Source of the DNA: Acetobacteraceae bacterium
GTDB taxonomy: Bacteria > Pseudomonadota > Alphaproteobacteria > Acetobacterales > Acetobacteraceae
Assembly: GCA_003164305.1 (NCBI GenBank)
Contig: PLSZ01000152.1
Coordinates: 20,214 to 35,184 of the forward strand
Direction: 5' to 3'
Length of the DNA: 14,971 nucleotides
Made by a program: the position numbers and the translations under genes. Of the stretch, positions 8,459 through 14,971 are shown one piece after another (position 1 is the stretch's first letter; the number at the start of each line of letters is the position of its first letter). Below the pieces are notes generated by a model that saw nothing but the letters and a program-made list of their open reading frames with translations, did no database searches and was not told where the DNA came from.

Positions 8459-9174
8459 TACCCAGCACTCCTTTGCAAAACACTCTCGCGCCAGCGCCGC
8501 CACCCATTCGCGCGCAATTCGCATGCCGGACACGTCGCGCAACCATATCCCCATTCGTGCAATCGCGTCCGATCGCCAAGATAGCAACTATGGGTCTCAA
8601 CCCGGATCGTTTCCACCAGCGCGTCTCCGCCCAGAGACCACGCCAGTTCCCAGGTGGCCGCCTTGTCCCGCCACATCAAGGGTGTTTCCAGCACGAAACG
8701 CCGGTTCATTCCAATGTTGAGCGCCAGTTGCATCGCTTTGATCGTGTCGTCCCGGCAGTCGGGGTAGCCGGAATAGTCGGTCTCGCACATCCCCGCCACG
8801 ATCCGGCGCAATCCCCGGCGGAACGCAAGCGCCGCCGCGCAGGTGAGAAACAACAGATTGCGGCCCGGGACGAACGTGTTCGGCAATCCTTCCTCGGTCA
8901 TCGCGATCGTCGCATCCGAGGTCAACGCGCTCGATCCAAGGCCCGCGATGGTCGAAGTCAGGTCGATGATGTGATCAGGGCCCAAACGAGGCGACGCGAG
9001 TGCCGCGCGGACCGGATCGCGGCACGCCATCTCGATTGCGTGGCGTTGGCCGTAGCGAAAACCGATGGTCTCCACATGAGCGTAGTGCCGCGAAGCCCAT
9101 GCGAGACAGGTCGCGGAGTCCTGGCCCCCGGAAAACAAAACAAGGGCGTGATCGGATTGCGAAAGCCTCGCCAT
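8458..9174 (-). CDS. queC: 7-cyano-7-deazaguanine synthase QueC
   Basis: QueC converts 7-carboxy-7-deazaguanine to preQ0 with ATP and ammonia, in the pathway to queuosine in tRNA. The 238-residue protein shows the PP-loop SGGQDS (15-20), FRYGQRH, FVPGRN (101-106), [11 protein letters not shown] (131-141) and four zinc cysteines C197, C212, C215 and C218 in THSCYLG...GCATCPAC. The gap between the first and second zinc cysteine is long (14 residues), a form I associate with alphaproteobacterial QueC. I chose ATG 9174 because it places the PP-loop about 14 residues from the N-terminus, as usual. The frame opens to an ATG at 9228, and the 18 extra residues look unlike the family. It heads a four-gene operon, but queD, queE and queF are not in the window. 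Confidence 0.95.
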   Translation of the reverse strand: MARLSQSDHALVLFSGGQDSATCLAWASRHYAHVETIGFRYGQRHAIEMACRDPVRAALASPRLGPDHIIDLTSTIAGLGSSALTSDATIAMTEEGLPNTFVPGRNLLFLTCAAALAFRRGLRRIVAGMCETDYSGYPDCRDDTIKAMQLALNIGMNRRFVLETPLMWRDKAATWELAWSLGGDALVETIRVETHSCYLGDRTRLHEWGYGCATCPACELRANGWRRWRESVLQRSAG

Positions 9175-9352
9175 GCCCTGATCATGGCAGCGATTGCTCC
9201 GCCCGTCACGCCATGCGTGATGCGACACAGTTTACCACGGCAAGAATTTTGGCGTTTGGAAGGACGTTTCCGCTTCCGGTGGCCATGCCCGATCCGGTAT
9301 CCCTCACTCCGATGATGACGCAGTTCAATCGCCACCCAACGAGCGTCCAGCC
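9175..9352. other. Divergent intergenic region between queC and the YeiH-like gene
   Basis: About 178 bases separate two divergent genes, so promoters for both operons should lie here or, if queC starts at 9228, in a shorter stretch. I could not find a convincing -35/-10 pair, terminator or inverted repeat. A short frame beginning ATGATGACG at 9312 ends at 9356 by overlapping the GTG of the transporter, but encodes only 14 residues and is probably meaningless. Confidence 0.5.
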
Positions 9353-10714
9353 GTGAACGACTCTCGCTCATCCTGGGGCGAGTTTTCGTTGAAAGAGGAC
9401 TGGTGGTCGGTCATCCTTGGCATCTGTATCGTCGGTATCGCGTACGCGCTGTTCGCGTCGGGCAGCAGTCTCAACTGGATTGCCGCGGCTCCGCGACCGT
9501 GGTCCTCGTTGTCCGCGCTCGCCGCGCAATTCCAGGCGGATTGGTCACGATACCTGTTTCAGTTCCTGGTCATGCTGAGCTTATTCACGTTAGCGGCATG
9601 GACGATGGGGCAGAGCATCGCCGGGTTCATGAGCGGATTCGTCCTGGTCTACGTGCTTTCCCTTGGCGCGCTGGCCATCGGCACTTCTGATTTCGCGCAG
9701 GACTACAGCATCGAGCCCGCGGTCATCGCCCTGGCGGTCGGCGCGTTGATCGGCAACCTCGTGCGCTTCTCCCCTCACCTGAGTGAGGCGTTCCGGGTGG
9801 AATTCTACATCAAGACGGGGATTGTTCTGTTGGGCGCCACCCTGCCCATCACCTTGATCATCTGGGCTGGGCCAATCGCGATCGTTCAGGCGTCGATCGT
9901 CTCGGTCGTTACCTTCATGGCGATCTACTGGACGGCGCAGTTTCTGGAACTCGATCGGAAGCTCGGGGCGTTGCTGGCGGTCGGCGGCGCCATCTGCGGA
10001 ATTTCCGCTGTCATCGCCATCGCGGGCGCCATCCGCGCGCGCCGGGAGCATATGTCGATCGCTGTCGCGTCAGTCGTGGCCTGGTCGATCGTCATGATCG
10101 TGGTGCTGCCGTTGCTGGCGCGGGCCTGGTATCTTTCGGCCGGTGTCGGTGGTGCCTGGATCGGCACATCGGAGTTCGCCGACGCCGCCGGCTTCGTCGC
10201 CGCGCATACCTACGGGGCGTTCGCGCGTTCCGGCGCGATCGACGGCACCCCGGATCAGGCGATCTGGTCGTATACCCTGCTCAAGGTCGTGGGCCGCGAC
10301 ATCTGGATTGGCATCTGGGCCGTGATCCTGTCATTCGTGGCGATGACGCGGTGGGAAACGCCTGAATTGCGAACCCGGGTCAGCCTGATGGACATCTGGC
10401 GGCGATTTCCCAAATTCATCCTCGGCCTGTTCGCCGCGTCTATCCTGGCGACACTGGCCAGCCGGAACCTCAGCTATACGGATTTCGAGGCGACGGTTCG
10501 CCCGGGATTCATCAACCCGCTGACCAACCTGCGCGCCTGGGTGTTCAATTTCAGCTTTGTCAGTATCGGCCTGACGACCCGATTGCGCGGGCTCGCACCG
10601 GCCGGAGGCAGCGCCTTCATCGCCTTCGCGACCGGCGTGCTGGTCAATCTTGTATTGGGATACGTGCTGTCGGCGATCGTGTTCCAGTCGTATTGGTCGA
10701 ACCTCACGCCATGA
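9353..10714 (+). CDS. YeiH-type (UPF0324) putative sulfate exporter family transporter
   Basis: This 453-residue polytopic inner-membrane protein has about ten or more hydrophobic segments, starting near residues 17-36 and 68-84 and continuing to the C-terminus. The UPF0324/YeiH signature is plain: IALAVGALIGNLVR (125-138), KTGIVLLGATLP (154-165) and GGAICGISAVIAIAGAIRAR (211-230), followed by a helix with WSIVMIVVLPLL. The transport substrate of the family is not settled; 'sulfate exporter' is a database name. Plain YeiH is about 350 residues, and this longer version carries an extra N-terminal region with a first hydrophobic helix. The start is a GTG at 9353; no ATG, GTG or TTG occurs in frame for at least 40 bases upstream. 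Its stop overlaps the next small gene as ATGA. Confidence 0.9.
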   Translation: MNDSRSSWGEFSLKEDWWSVILGICIVGIAYALFASGSSLNWIAAAPRPWSSLSALAAQFQADWSRYLFQFLVMLSLFTLAAWTMGQSIAGFMSGFVLVYVLSLGALAIGTSDFAQDYSIEPAVIALAVGALIGNLVRFSPHLSEAFRVEFYIKTGIVLLGATLPITLIIWAGPIAIVQASIVSVVTFMAIYWTAQFLELDRKLGALLAVGGAICGISAVIAIAGAIRARREHMSIAVASVVAWSIVMIVVLPLLARAWYLSAGVGGAWIGTSEFADAAGFVAAHTYGAFARSGAIDGTPDQAIWSYTLLKVVGRDIWIGIWAVILSFVAMTRWETPELRTRVSLMDIWRRFPKFILGLFAASILATLASRNLSYTDFEATVRPGFINPLTNLRAWVFNFSFVSIGLTTRLRGLAPAGGSAFIAFATGVLVNLVLGYVLSAIVFQSYWSNLTP

Positions 10715-10914
10715 ACTGTGCCGATTGCACGCATTTCATCAACGAACCCGCCCGGATCGAGGCATTGATCCCAGGCCTCACCTCCATGGGCTCCGCAAGG
10801 GCGTCGGTGCGCGCCGATGACGGTATTTGCGCCGTGCATGACCTGATGGTCAGCGCCCGCGACTCCTGCGGCCGGTTCTCGCGACGGCTCACAAAGGATC
10901 AGGGCCGATCCTGA
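10711..10914 (+). CDS. Small four-cysteine (possible zinc-binding) protein coupled to the transporter
   Basis: The 67-residue product begins MNCADCTHFINEPARIE and has cysteines at 3, 6, 40 and 53 (CxxC, then DDGICAVHD and SCGRF). That is the arrangement of a small zinc ribbon or iron-sulfur-type fold with one paired and two separate ligands. No signal peptide or membrane segment is seen, so it is cytoplasmic. Its ATG shares four bases with the transporter stop (ATGA), implying translational coupling. Its 3' end overlaps the convergent reductase gene by 26 bases. I do not know a named family, though proteins of this general look occur as conserved hypotheticals in proteobacteria. The coupling suggests a partner or sensor for the transporter, but this is inference. 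Confidence 0.78.
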   Translation: MNCADCTHFINEPARIEALIPGLTSMGSARASVRADDGICAVHDLMVSARDSCGRFSRRLTKDQGRS

Positions 10915-11920
10915 CCAATAGCTTGCCGAAATTCTGTCCGCTCAGGATCGCGACCAGGGCATCCGGGGCATGTTCCAACCCTTCATGCACGTCTTCCCGG
11001 TAAATCAGGCCTCCATCGGCGACCAACGGTGCCGCGAGCTTGCGCCATTCGATCAATCGTTCAGGCCGATCGGAAACGATGAAGCCCTGGATCATGACAC
11101 GCTTGCCGACGACGAACCCGAGATTGGGGCCCGGCGGAAATTCCTGCTCGTTGTATTGCGAGACCATTCCGCACATCGCGACCCGCGCGAACGGATTGAG
11201 CTGCTCGAATACCGCCGCCTGCACCAGTCCGCCGACATTTTCAAAATAGGCATCGATCCCGTCCGGACACTCCGCCCGGAGCTCGGTGCGCAGATCGTGC
11301 GAGCGATGATCGACGCAGGCATCGAAACCAAGGCTGTCCTGCACCCAAAGGCACTTATCCGGCCCGCCGGCGACCCCCACGACGCGCGCGCCGGCCCGCT
11401 TCGCCAGTTGCCCGGCGACCGACCCGACAGCGCCCGAAGCAGCCGAGATAACGACCGTCTCACCCGCCTTCGGCTTGCATATCTCCGTAATCCCGGCGTA
11501 CGCCGTCGCGCCCGGCATCCCCAGCACGCCCAGATACGCGGACAACGGCGCGCCATGGCGCTCGATCTTCACCAGGTGGTCGCCGTTGGAGATGTTGTGC
11601 GTCTGCCAGCCCCGCGCGCCAACCGCGATATCGCCCACGGCAAAGCCCGGATGGTTGGATGCGATGACCTCGCCAACGGTTTCTCCGGTCATCACCTCGC
11701 CAATCTGGATGGCGACGGCATAGGTCTGCTCCTCCCGCAACCGGCCCCGCATATACGGGTCGATCGAGAGCCAGATCGTCCGTGTCACCACCTCTCCCGG
11801 CCCGGGCGCTGGGATCGAATCCTCCTGGACCTCGAAATCGTGGGGGCTCGGCTCCCCACGCGGCCGGCGCTTCAGGACGACCGAGCGGCGAGTCGCCGTG
11901 TTGCCCGCGGCGGCTGACAT
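10889..11920 (-). CDS. NADP-dependent medium-chain oxidoreductase (PTGR/YncB-CurA type)
   Basis: This 343-residue zinc-free MDR enzyme belongs to the leukotriene B4 dehydrogenase/prostaglandin reductase group, which reduces alpha,beta-unsaturated ketones and aldehydes with NADPH. Diagnostic segments are LSIDPYMRGRL (51-61), VLGMPGATAY (132-141), the nucleotide-binding ISAASGAVGSVAGQLAK (158-174), YFENVGG and the C-terminal NFGKLLVRI. None of the cysteine sets of zinc alcohol dehydrogenases is present. The start is either ATG 11920, which overlaps the upstream stop by one base (TGATG), or GTG 11923. I prefer the ATG because GGAAG lies 7 bases before it. It is the second gene of a two-gene operon with a zinc alcohol dehydrogenase. 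Together they could handle allylic alcohols or enals, which is inference. Confidence 0.92.
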   Translation of the reverse strand: MSAAAGNTATRRSVVLKRRPRGEPSPHDFEVQEDSIPAPGPGEVVTRTIWLSIDPYMRGRLREEQTYAVAIQIGEVMTGETVGEVIASNHPGFAVGDIAVGARGWQTHNISNGDHLVKIERHGAPLSAYLGVLGMPGATAYAGITEICKPKAGETVVISAASGAVGSVAGQLAKRAGARVVGVAGGPDKCLWVQDSLGFDACVDHRSHDLRTELRAECPDGIDAYFENVGGLVQAAVFEQLNPFARVAMCGMVSQYNEQEFPPGPNLGFVVGKRVMIQGFIVSDRPERLIEWRKLAAPLVADGGLIYREDVHEGLEHAPDALVAILSGQNFGKLLVRIGPDPL

Positions 11921-12984
11921 CACGCCGCTTCCGCCTTGAGGACGAGGCGCCCCGTGACCTTCCCGTCACGCAGCCGCATCAGCGCGTCGTTCGCCTGATT
12001 TTGCGGCACTGTCGAGACCGGAAGCGCGCTCAGAGAGCCTTCCTGGGCCAGTTTGATCAGCTCCCGCAGTTCCTTCGGGTTGCCGACATAGGACCCCTGC
12101 ACGGTCAACGCGCGGATCGCCATGATCGGCAGCGGCAGCATCAACTCGCCGCCGAACAGCCCGACCTGGATGAGCTTGCCGCCCTTACGCAAGGCGCCGA
12201 ACGCGAAGCGGGCGGTTTGTGTGCCGTTCACGAGGTCGATCACCGCCAGCACCGGGCCGCCCGCCGCCTCGATGATGCGTTTCGCGACATCCGGACCGCT
12301 GCCATCGACAACCTTGTGGGCACCCGCCTTCAGCGCGGTGTCCCGCTTCTCCGGACTGATATCGACCGAAATGATGTTCTGATGTTTCAACGCCAGCAGC
12401 ACCTTGATGGCGTTCAGTCCGAGACCGCCGGCGCCGACCAGCACGATCGCTTCGTGTGGCGGGATTGGCATGGCCTTTTTGATGGCGGAATAAACCGTGA
12501 TGCCGGAGCACGCATAAGTCGCGGCGACGGCTGGATCGACCTTGCCAGGATCGATCAAATGGCGCGGGTGCGGCGCGATAACGTGCGTCCCGTAGCCGCC
12601 ATTCGCGTAGACACCCAGGCTGTGGGCCGCCTTGACGCACATGTTGTCTTCTTCGGCGAGGCAGGTCTCGCAGGTGCCGCAACCCAGCCAGGGGTAGACG
12701 ATTCGTAGGTCCCCGACTTTCACGCCTTTGGCGTCGGGACCCAGCTTAACCACGCGGCCAACGATTTCGTGGCCCATGGCCAACGGAAGGGTCACGCCAC
12801 GGTCCGCCAGCGACATCTTCTCGCCGCCGCCAATGTCGTAATAGCCCTCCCAGATATGCAGGTCGGAATGACAGACGCCGCAATGGGTGACCTCGACCAG
12901 CACCTCGGTGCCTTTCGGCTCGGGCGTGGGAAGTTCGATTTCCTGAAGCGGCTTTCCGTTCTCGACGACGGCCCATGCGCGCAT
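11920..12984 (-). CDS. Zinc-dependent alcohol dehydrogenase
   Basis: This is a 354-residue classical medium-chain, NAD(P)-dependent alcohol dehydrogenase. Catalytic zinc ligands are C35 in THCGVCHSD and H72-E73 in MGHE. The structural zinc site is complete: C102, C105, C108 and C116 in GCGTCETC...NMC. The Rossmann motif is LVGAGGLGLNA, and the following strand ends IISVDIS with an aspartate, which favours NAD over NADP. The loop between the zinc motifs (YYDIGGGEKMSLADRG) is long, as in a clade of proteobacterial alcohol dehydrogenases. AGGAGA lies 8 bases before the ATG, and a promoter can be seen further upstream. The substrate range is unknown. Its stop overlaps the start of the downstream reductase, so the two are co-translated. 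Confidence 0.94.
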   Translation of the reverse strand: MRAWAVVENGKPLQEIELPTPEPKGTEVLVEVTHCGVCHSDLHIWEGYYDIGGGEKMSLADRGVTLPLAMGHEIVGRVVKLGPDAKGVKVGDLRIVYPWLGCGTCETCLAEEDNMCVKAAHSLGVYANGGYGTHVIAPHPRHLIDPGKVDPAVAATYACSGITVYSAIKKAMPIPPHEAIVLVGAGGLGLNAIKVLLALKHQNIISVDISPEKRDTALKAGAHKVVDGSGPDVAKRIIEAAGGPVLAVIDLVNGTQTARFAFGALRKGGKLIQVGLFGGELMLPLPIMAIRALTVQGSYVGNPKELRELIKLAQEGSLSALPVSTVPQNQANDALMRLRDGKVTGRLVLKAEAA

Positions 12985-13014
12985 GATAGAGGTCTCCTGC
13001 TTTGCGTTTCGCGA

Positions 13015-13042
13015 TGGATAGCGCCCGAGGAATTCCGGTCAA
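13015..13042 (-). promoter_or_regulatory. Candidate sigma-70 promoter for the alcohol dehydrogenase operon
   Basis: On the minus strand, TTGACC (13042-13037) and TATCCA (13020-13015) are separated by 16 bases. This would place transcription start near 13008, about 24 bases before the ATG at 12984, just upstream of the AGGAGA ribosome binding site. The -10 box is weak (3 of 6). The spacer contains the perfect 8-bp palindrome GGAATTCC at 13029-13036. Confidence 0.45.
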
Positions 13043-13102
13043 GGGATGGACCCGGATGGATGGGCTCAGACGGGCTCATTCCGGCATTCGTTCAAACCGG
13101 TC

Positions 13103-13131
13103 TTGCCGCGGTCCGGGCGGATGGTTATAGG
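13103..13131 (+). promoter_or_regulatory. Candidate sigma-70 promoter for tRNA-Ala
   Basis: TTGCCG at 13103-13108 and TATAGG at 13126-13131 are 17 bases apart, the optimal spacing, and end 26 bases before the mature tRNA. The bases just after the -10 box are GC-rich (ACCGGCTCC), as is usual for stringently controlled stable RNA promoters. Each box matches consensus at 4 of 6 positions. Confidence 0.5.
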
Positions 13132-13157
13132 ACCGGCTCCGCCCAACGGGATTCCAT

Positions 13158-13233
13158 GGGGCCGTAGCTCAGTTGGGAGAGCGCCTGAATGGCATTCAGG
13201 AGGTCAGGGGTTCGATTCCCCTCGGCTCCACCA
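13158..13233 (+). tRNA. tRNA-Ala, anticodon GGC, with encoded CCA end
   Basis: The cloverleaf folds fully. Acceptor stem GGGGCCG (13158-13164) pairs with CGGCTCC (13223-13229) and includes the G3:U70 wobble that identifies alanine tRNAs. The D-arm contains AGCTCAGTTGGGAGAGC. The anticodon stem CCTGA/TCAGG encloses the loop ATGGCAT, giving anticodon GGC. The T-arm is AGGGG-TTCGATT-CCCCT. The discriminator is A at 13230, followed by genomic CCA (13231-13233). It reads GCC and GCU codons. It stands alone, with no neighbouring tRNA and no visible duplicate of its 3' end that would mark an integrated element. Confidence 0.97.
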
Positions 13234-13402
13234 GCGCGTTTCGGAATGCGTTGAATTTGCTCAGCAGTTTCCGCGGCCTTCCGTCAGCCACCAATAAAGC
13301 GCTGGCAGCCTCCGCCGTCACCTCAATCGACACCACAAGCAGCCGGTTGGCCCTCGAGTCAGCCTATGAAGCGCCCGCCGTGCCGCGAACTGACGACAGC
13401 GC
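13234..13402. other. Intergenic region after tRNA-Ala, no gene recognised
   Basis: This 169-base stretch lies between the tRNA and the end of the convergent monooxygenase gene. I see no strong hairpin with a U-run for either transcript and no direct repeat of the tRNA end. A minus-strand frame reads for about 40 codons here (including RLLVVSIEVTAEAAS) before entering the tRNA antisense. It has no plausible start or family and is probably chance. Confidence 0.5.
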
Positions 13403-14566
13403 TCATTCCGCGTCGGAACCGGGCGGTCCTAACGGAACGTTCAGCGTGTCGTAGCCGTAAACCCACGCCGGATCGGCCGGATCTCTCAGCCAGGTATTGA
13501 CGTGGCTCTCGCGCTGCACCCGGCTGGTGCGGCCAATGCGCGTTTCCTCATAGAGACGGAAAGCCGCCGGCGCGTCGTCTCCACAGGCTTCGATGCAGCG
13601 GGCCAGGATGACGGCATCCTCGAACGCCATGGCGGCGCCCTGGCCCATGTGCGGCTTCATCGGATGGCAGGCATCGCCCAGAAGGACGATGTTGTCGCGG
13701 CTCCAGACCGGACGCGGATCGCGCTCCAGCAGCGGCCATTTGCTGGCCTGGGGACACGCCTCGATCACCCGGATCACCTCTGAGTGGAAGCCTTCGTAGC
13801 AGGCCCGGATCTCCTCCATCTCAACCGGCACCGAAGCGACATCGCCGTTCCAGTAAGGCTCCGGCGATCCGGTAACGAAATAAATCTCGTCGCGCCGCGC
13901 GGTGAGATAATAGATGATGAAATGCCGGTCTTCCAGCGACGGCAGCCGTTCGTCCGACCACCATTTGGTGCTGTCGTTGGTCAGCGCCGCCCCGCGCAGC
14001 AGATCGGTGGGGAAGATCGCGCGGTAAGCCACCGTCCCGGAATAGATCGGCGGCTCAAAGCCCAGAAGAATCTCCCGCGCTTTCGAGTTCACGCCGTCCG
14101 CGCCGATCACCAGCCCGGCCAATGCGTGGCTGCCATCGGCGAAGCTCAGACTTGTGTCCTGGCCCGCTGGTTCCATCCCGACCAGTTGCTTACCGAATTG
14201 CACGGTGCCCGGCCGCAAACCCGAATAAAGCGTCTCCAGCAGATCGCCGCGATGCATGATCAGGTGATGCGCGCCGAAACGCTCGGCCCACTCATGATAG
14301 GGGCGCTGGAACAGGACCTCGCCGGTATCCCAGACGCGGCTGGCGCCGGTCCGCGGCACCAGGCCGATCCCGTTCATTTTATCCTCGAGCCCGACATGCC
14401 GCATGATGGTCATTACGTTGGAGCCGAGATTGATACCGGCGCCGATCCGCGTGAGTTGGTGCGCCTGCTCGTAGACCGCGACCTGATGGCCGGACCGCTG
14501 CAGCAGAATGGCCGCCAGAGCGCCGCCCAACCCGCCGCCGACGATCGCGATACGATGCGTTGCCAT
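13403..14566 (-). CDS. FAD-dependent aromatic monooxygenase, 6-hydroxynicotinate 3-monooxygenase (NicC)-like
   Basis: This is a 387-residue group A flavoprotein hydroxylase. It shows the FAD/NADPH fingerprints GGGLGG (10-15), IGADGVNS (154-161) and GDACHPMKPHMGQGA (297-311). Resemblance to Pseudomonas NicC, compared from memory, is strong along its length: RIGAGINLGSNVM, PIYSGTVAYRA, KWWSDER, DEIYFVTG, KWPLLERDP and DPAWVYGYD at the C-terminus. NicC decarboxylates and hydroxylates 6-hydroxynicotinate to 2,5-dihydroxypyridine. Here NicC His47 aligns with Asn46 and Cys202 with Ser199, while His211 and Tyr215 are retained as H215 and Y219. A seven-residue insertion sits at about 208-214. The substrate may therefore differ. 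I chose ATG 14566 because AGAGGAGA lies 5 bases before it; the longer frame to 14641 would cross into the divergent gene. No other nic genes are nearby. Confidence 0.88.
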   Translation of the reverse strand: MATHRIAIVGGGLGGALAAILLQRSGHQVAVYEQAHQLTRIGAGINLGSNVMTIMRHVGLEDKMNGIGLVPRTGASRVWDTGEVLFQRPYHEWAERFGAHHLIMHRGDLLETLYSGLRPGTVQFGKQLVGMEPAGQDTSLSFADGSHALAGLVIGADGVNSKAREILLGFEPPIYSGTVAYRAIFPTDLLRGAALTNDSTKWWSDERLPSLEDRHFIIYYLTARRDEIYFVTGSPEPYWNGDVASVPVEMEEIRACYEGFHSEVIRVIEACPQASKWPLLERDPRPVWSRDNIVLLGDACHPMKPHMGQGAAMAFEDAVILARCIEACGDDAPAAFRLYEETRIGRTSRVQRESHVNTWLRDPADPAWVYGYDTLNVPLGPPGSDAE

Positions 14567-14588
14567 GCCGATCTCCTCTGCCCGTGAT

Positions 14589-14604
14589 ATAGCGTATACG
14601 CTAT
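14589..14604. promoter_or_regulatory. Perfect 16-bp palindrome, likely operator of the divergent pair
   Basis: ATAGCGTATACGCTAT is identical to its reverse complement over all 16 bases. It lies in the 69-base gap between the two divergent start codons, about 22 bases from the monooxygenase ATG and 31 from the reductase ATG. A GTATAC core with flanking symmetric arms resembles sites bound by GntR/FadR-type dimers. TATAGC within it also resembles a -10 box on each strand, so a bound regulator could block both promoters. The regulator itself is not in the window. Confidence 0.65.
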
Positions 14605-14635
14605 TCATGCTCTTGATGGAACCGGGGATGCTGCG

Positions 14636-14971
14636 ATGCACAAAGCTTTGTTGGGACGCGGCGGCGTCACCGTATCCGCGCTCGGACTGGGCTGCGCCGC
14701 CCTCGCGATGGCAAGCGATCCCGGCGCCGTGGTGAACGCCGCGCTCGACGCCGGCATGGATTTTTTCGACACCTCCGATTTGTACGGTGTCGGCGAGAGC
14801 GAAACCGTGCTCGGCCGTGCGCTATCCCGCATCGCCCGAAACCGGTTCACGATCGCGACGAAATTCGGCAGCATGCCCGGCAAGGCCGATGGCGTGGGCG
14901 ACGGACCGCGCACGGTGAACAACGATCCACGCTATATCCCCCGGGCCTGCGACGCGTCCTTGCGGCGGCTC
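14636..14971 (+). CDS. Aldo/keto reductase, N-terminal part (cut by the window edge)
   Basis: An open frame of 112 codons from ATG 14636 runs off the right edge. It begins MHKALLGRGGVTVSALGLG, the usual first beta hairpin and strand of aldo/keto reductases. It contains FFDTSDLYGVGESETVLGRA, with the catalytic Asp45 and Tyr50, and IATKFG with the catalytic Lys76. The catalytic His and the NADPH-binding C-terminus are not visible. GGGGA lies about 8 bases before the ATG. It is transcribed divergently from the NicC-like monooxygenase across a palindromic site, so the two are probably co-regulated and may serve one catabolic route. Confidence 0.9.
   Translation, partial: MHKALLGRGGVTVSALGLGCAALAMASDPGAVVNAALDAGMDFFDTSDLYGVGESETVLGRALSRIARNRFTIATKFGSMPGKADGVGDGPRTVNNDPRYIPRACDASLRRL

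Noticed and set aside
8459..8587. N-terminal extension of the Rap1a-like protein
   Set aside because: It would lie inside queC on the same strand in another frame and would bury the signal peptide, which begins exactly at the ATG at 8458.
8374..9315. Long plus-strand frame of 313 codons opposite queC
   Set aside because: It is antisense to the clearly conserved queC and its composition (Arg, Pro and His rich) is typical of a shadow frame in GC-rich DNA.
11782..12708. Long plus-strand frame of 308 codons opposite the alcohol dehydrogenase
   Set aside because: It is an antisense shadow of a gene with complete zinc-site and Rossmann motifs. It has no recognisable domain of its own.
13158..13402. 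tRNA-Ala as an integration site for a mobile element
   Set aside because: No integrase, no repeat of the tRNA 3' end and no sudden change of gene content are visible in the window.
13173..13454. Open frame starting inside the tRNA (MGERLNGIQEVRGSIPLGS)
   Set aside because: This is the well-known spurious translation of a tRNA gene that recurs in automatic annotations. It continues into non-coding sequence with no family resemblance.

Overview
The window is GC-rich, densely packed bacterial DNA with mostly 1-4 bp gene junctions. Codon choice, an alphaproteobacterial-style QueC, a Rap1a/Tai-type secreted protein and the enzyme mix suggest an alphaproteobacterium. An Acetobacteraceae/Rhodospirillales member is a reasonable guess, but that is inference; there is no rRNA or other phylogenetic marker here. 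I see no insertion sequence, phage gene, CRISPR array or integrase.

Layout. (1) 1-4871, + strand: the tail of an unknown membrane-type protein, then a YhaO-like metallophosphoesterase exonuclease and a very long YhaN-like SMC/Rad50-type ATPase. These form a tight operon for DNA end processing, analogous to SbcD-SbcC. (2) 5029-6066, + strand: an alpha/beta hydrolase of the MetX (homoserine acetyltransferase) superfamily, whose stop codon interlocks with that of the convergent next operon. (3) 9174-6063, - strand: a four-gene operon of queC, a secreted Rap1a/Tai-like protein, a luciferase-like flavin/F420 oxidoreductase and an M20 amidohydrolase. Two of its junctions are one-base stop/start overlaps. 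(4) 9353-10914, + strand: a YeiH-type (UPF0324) membrane transporter translationally coupled to a 67-residue four-cysteine protein. (5) 12984-10889, - strand: a zinc alcohol dehydrogenase coupled to an NADP-dependent enone/quinone-type reductase, with a visible promoter and ribosome binding site. (6) 13158-13233, + strand: tRNA-Ala(GGC). (7) 14566-13403, - strand: a FAD monooxygenase strongly resembling 6-hydroxynicotinate 3-monooxygenase (NicC), divergent from an aldo/keto reductase that runs off the right edge. A perfect 16-bp palindrome sits between the two.

Functionally this is mainly chromosomal housekeeping plus small catabolic or redox operons. The least explained items are the Cys4 mini-protein fused by translation to the YeiH-like transporter, the orphan Rap1a-like protein in a queC operon, the NicC-like enzyme with substituted active-site positions, and the palindromic operator. 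I do not see convincing evidence of a wholly new multi-gene system.
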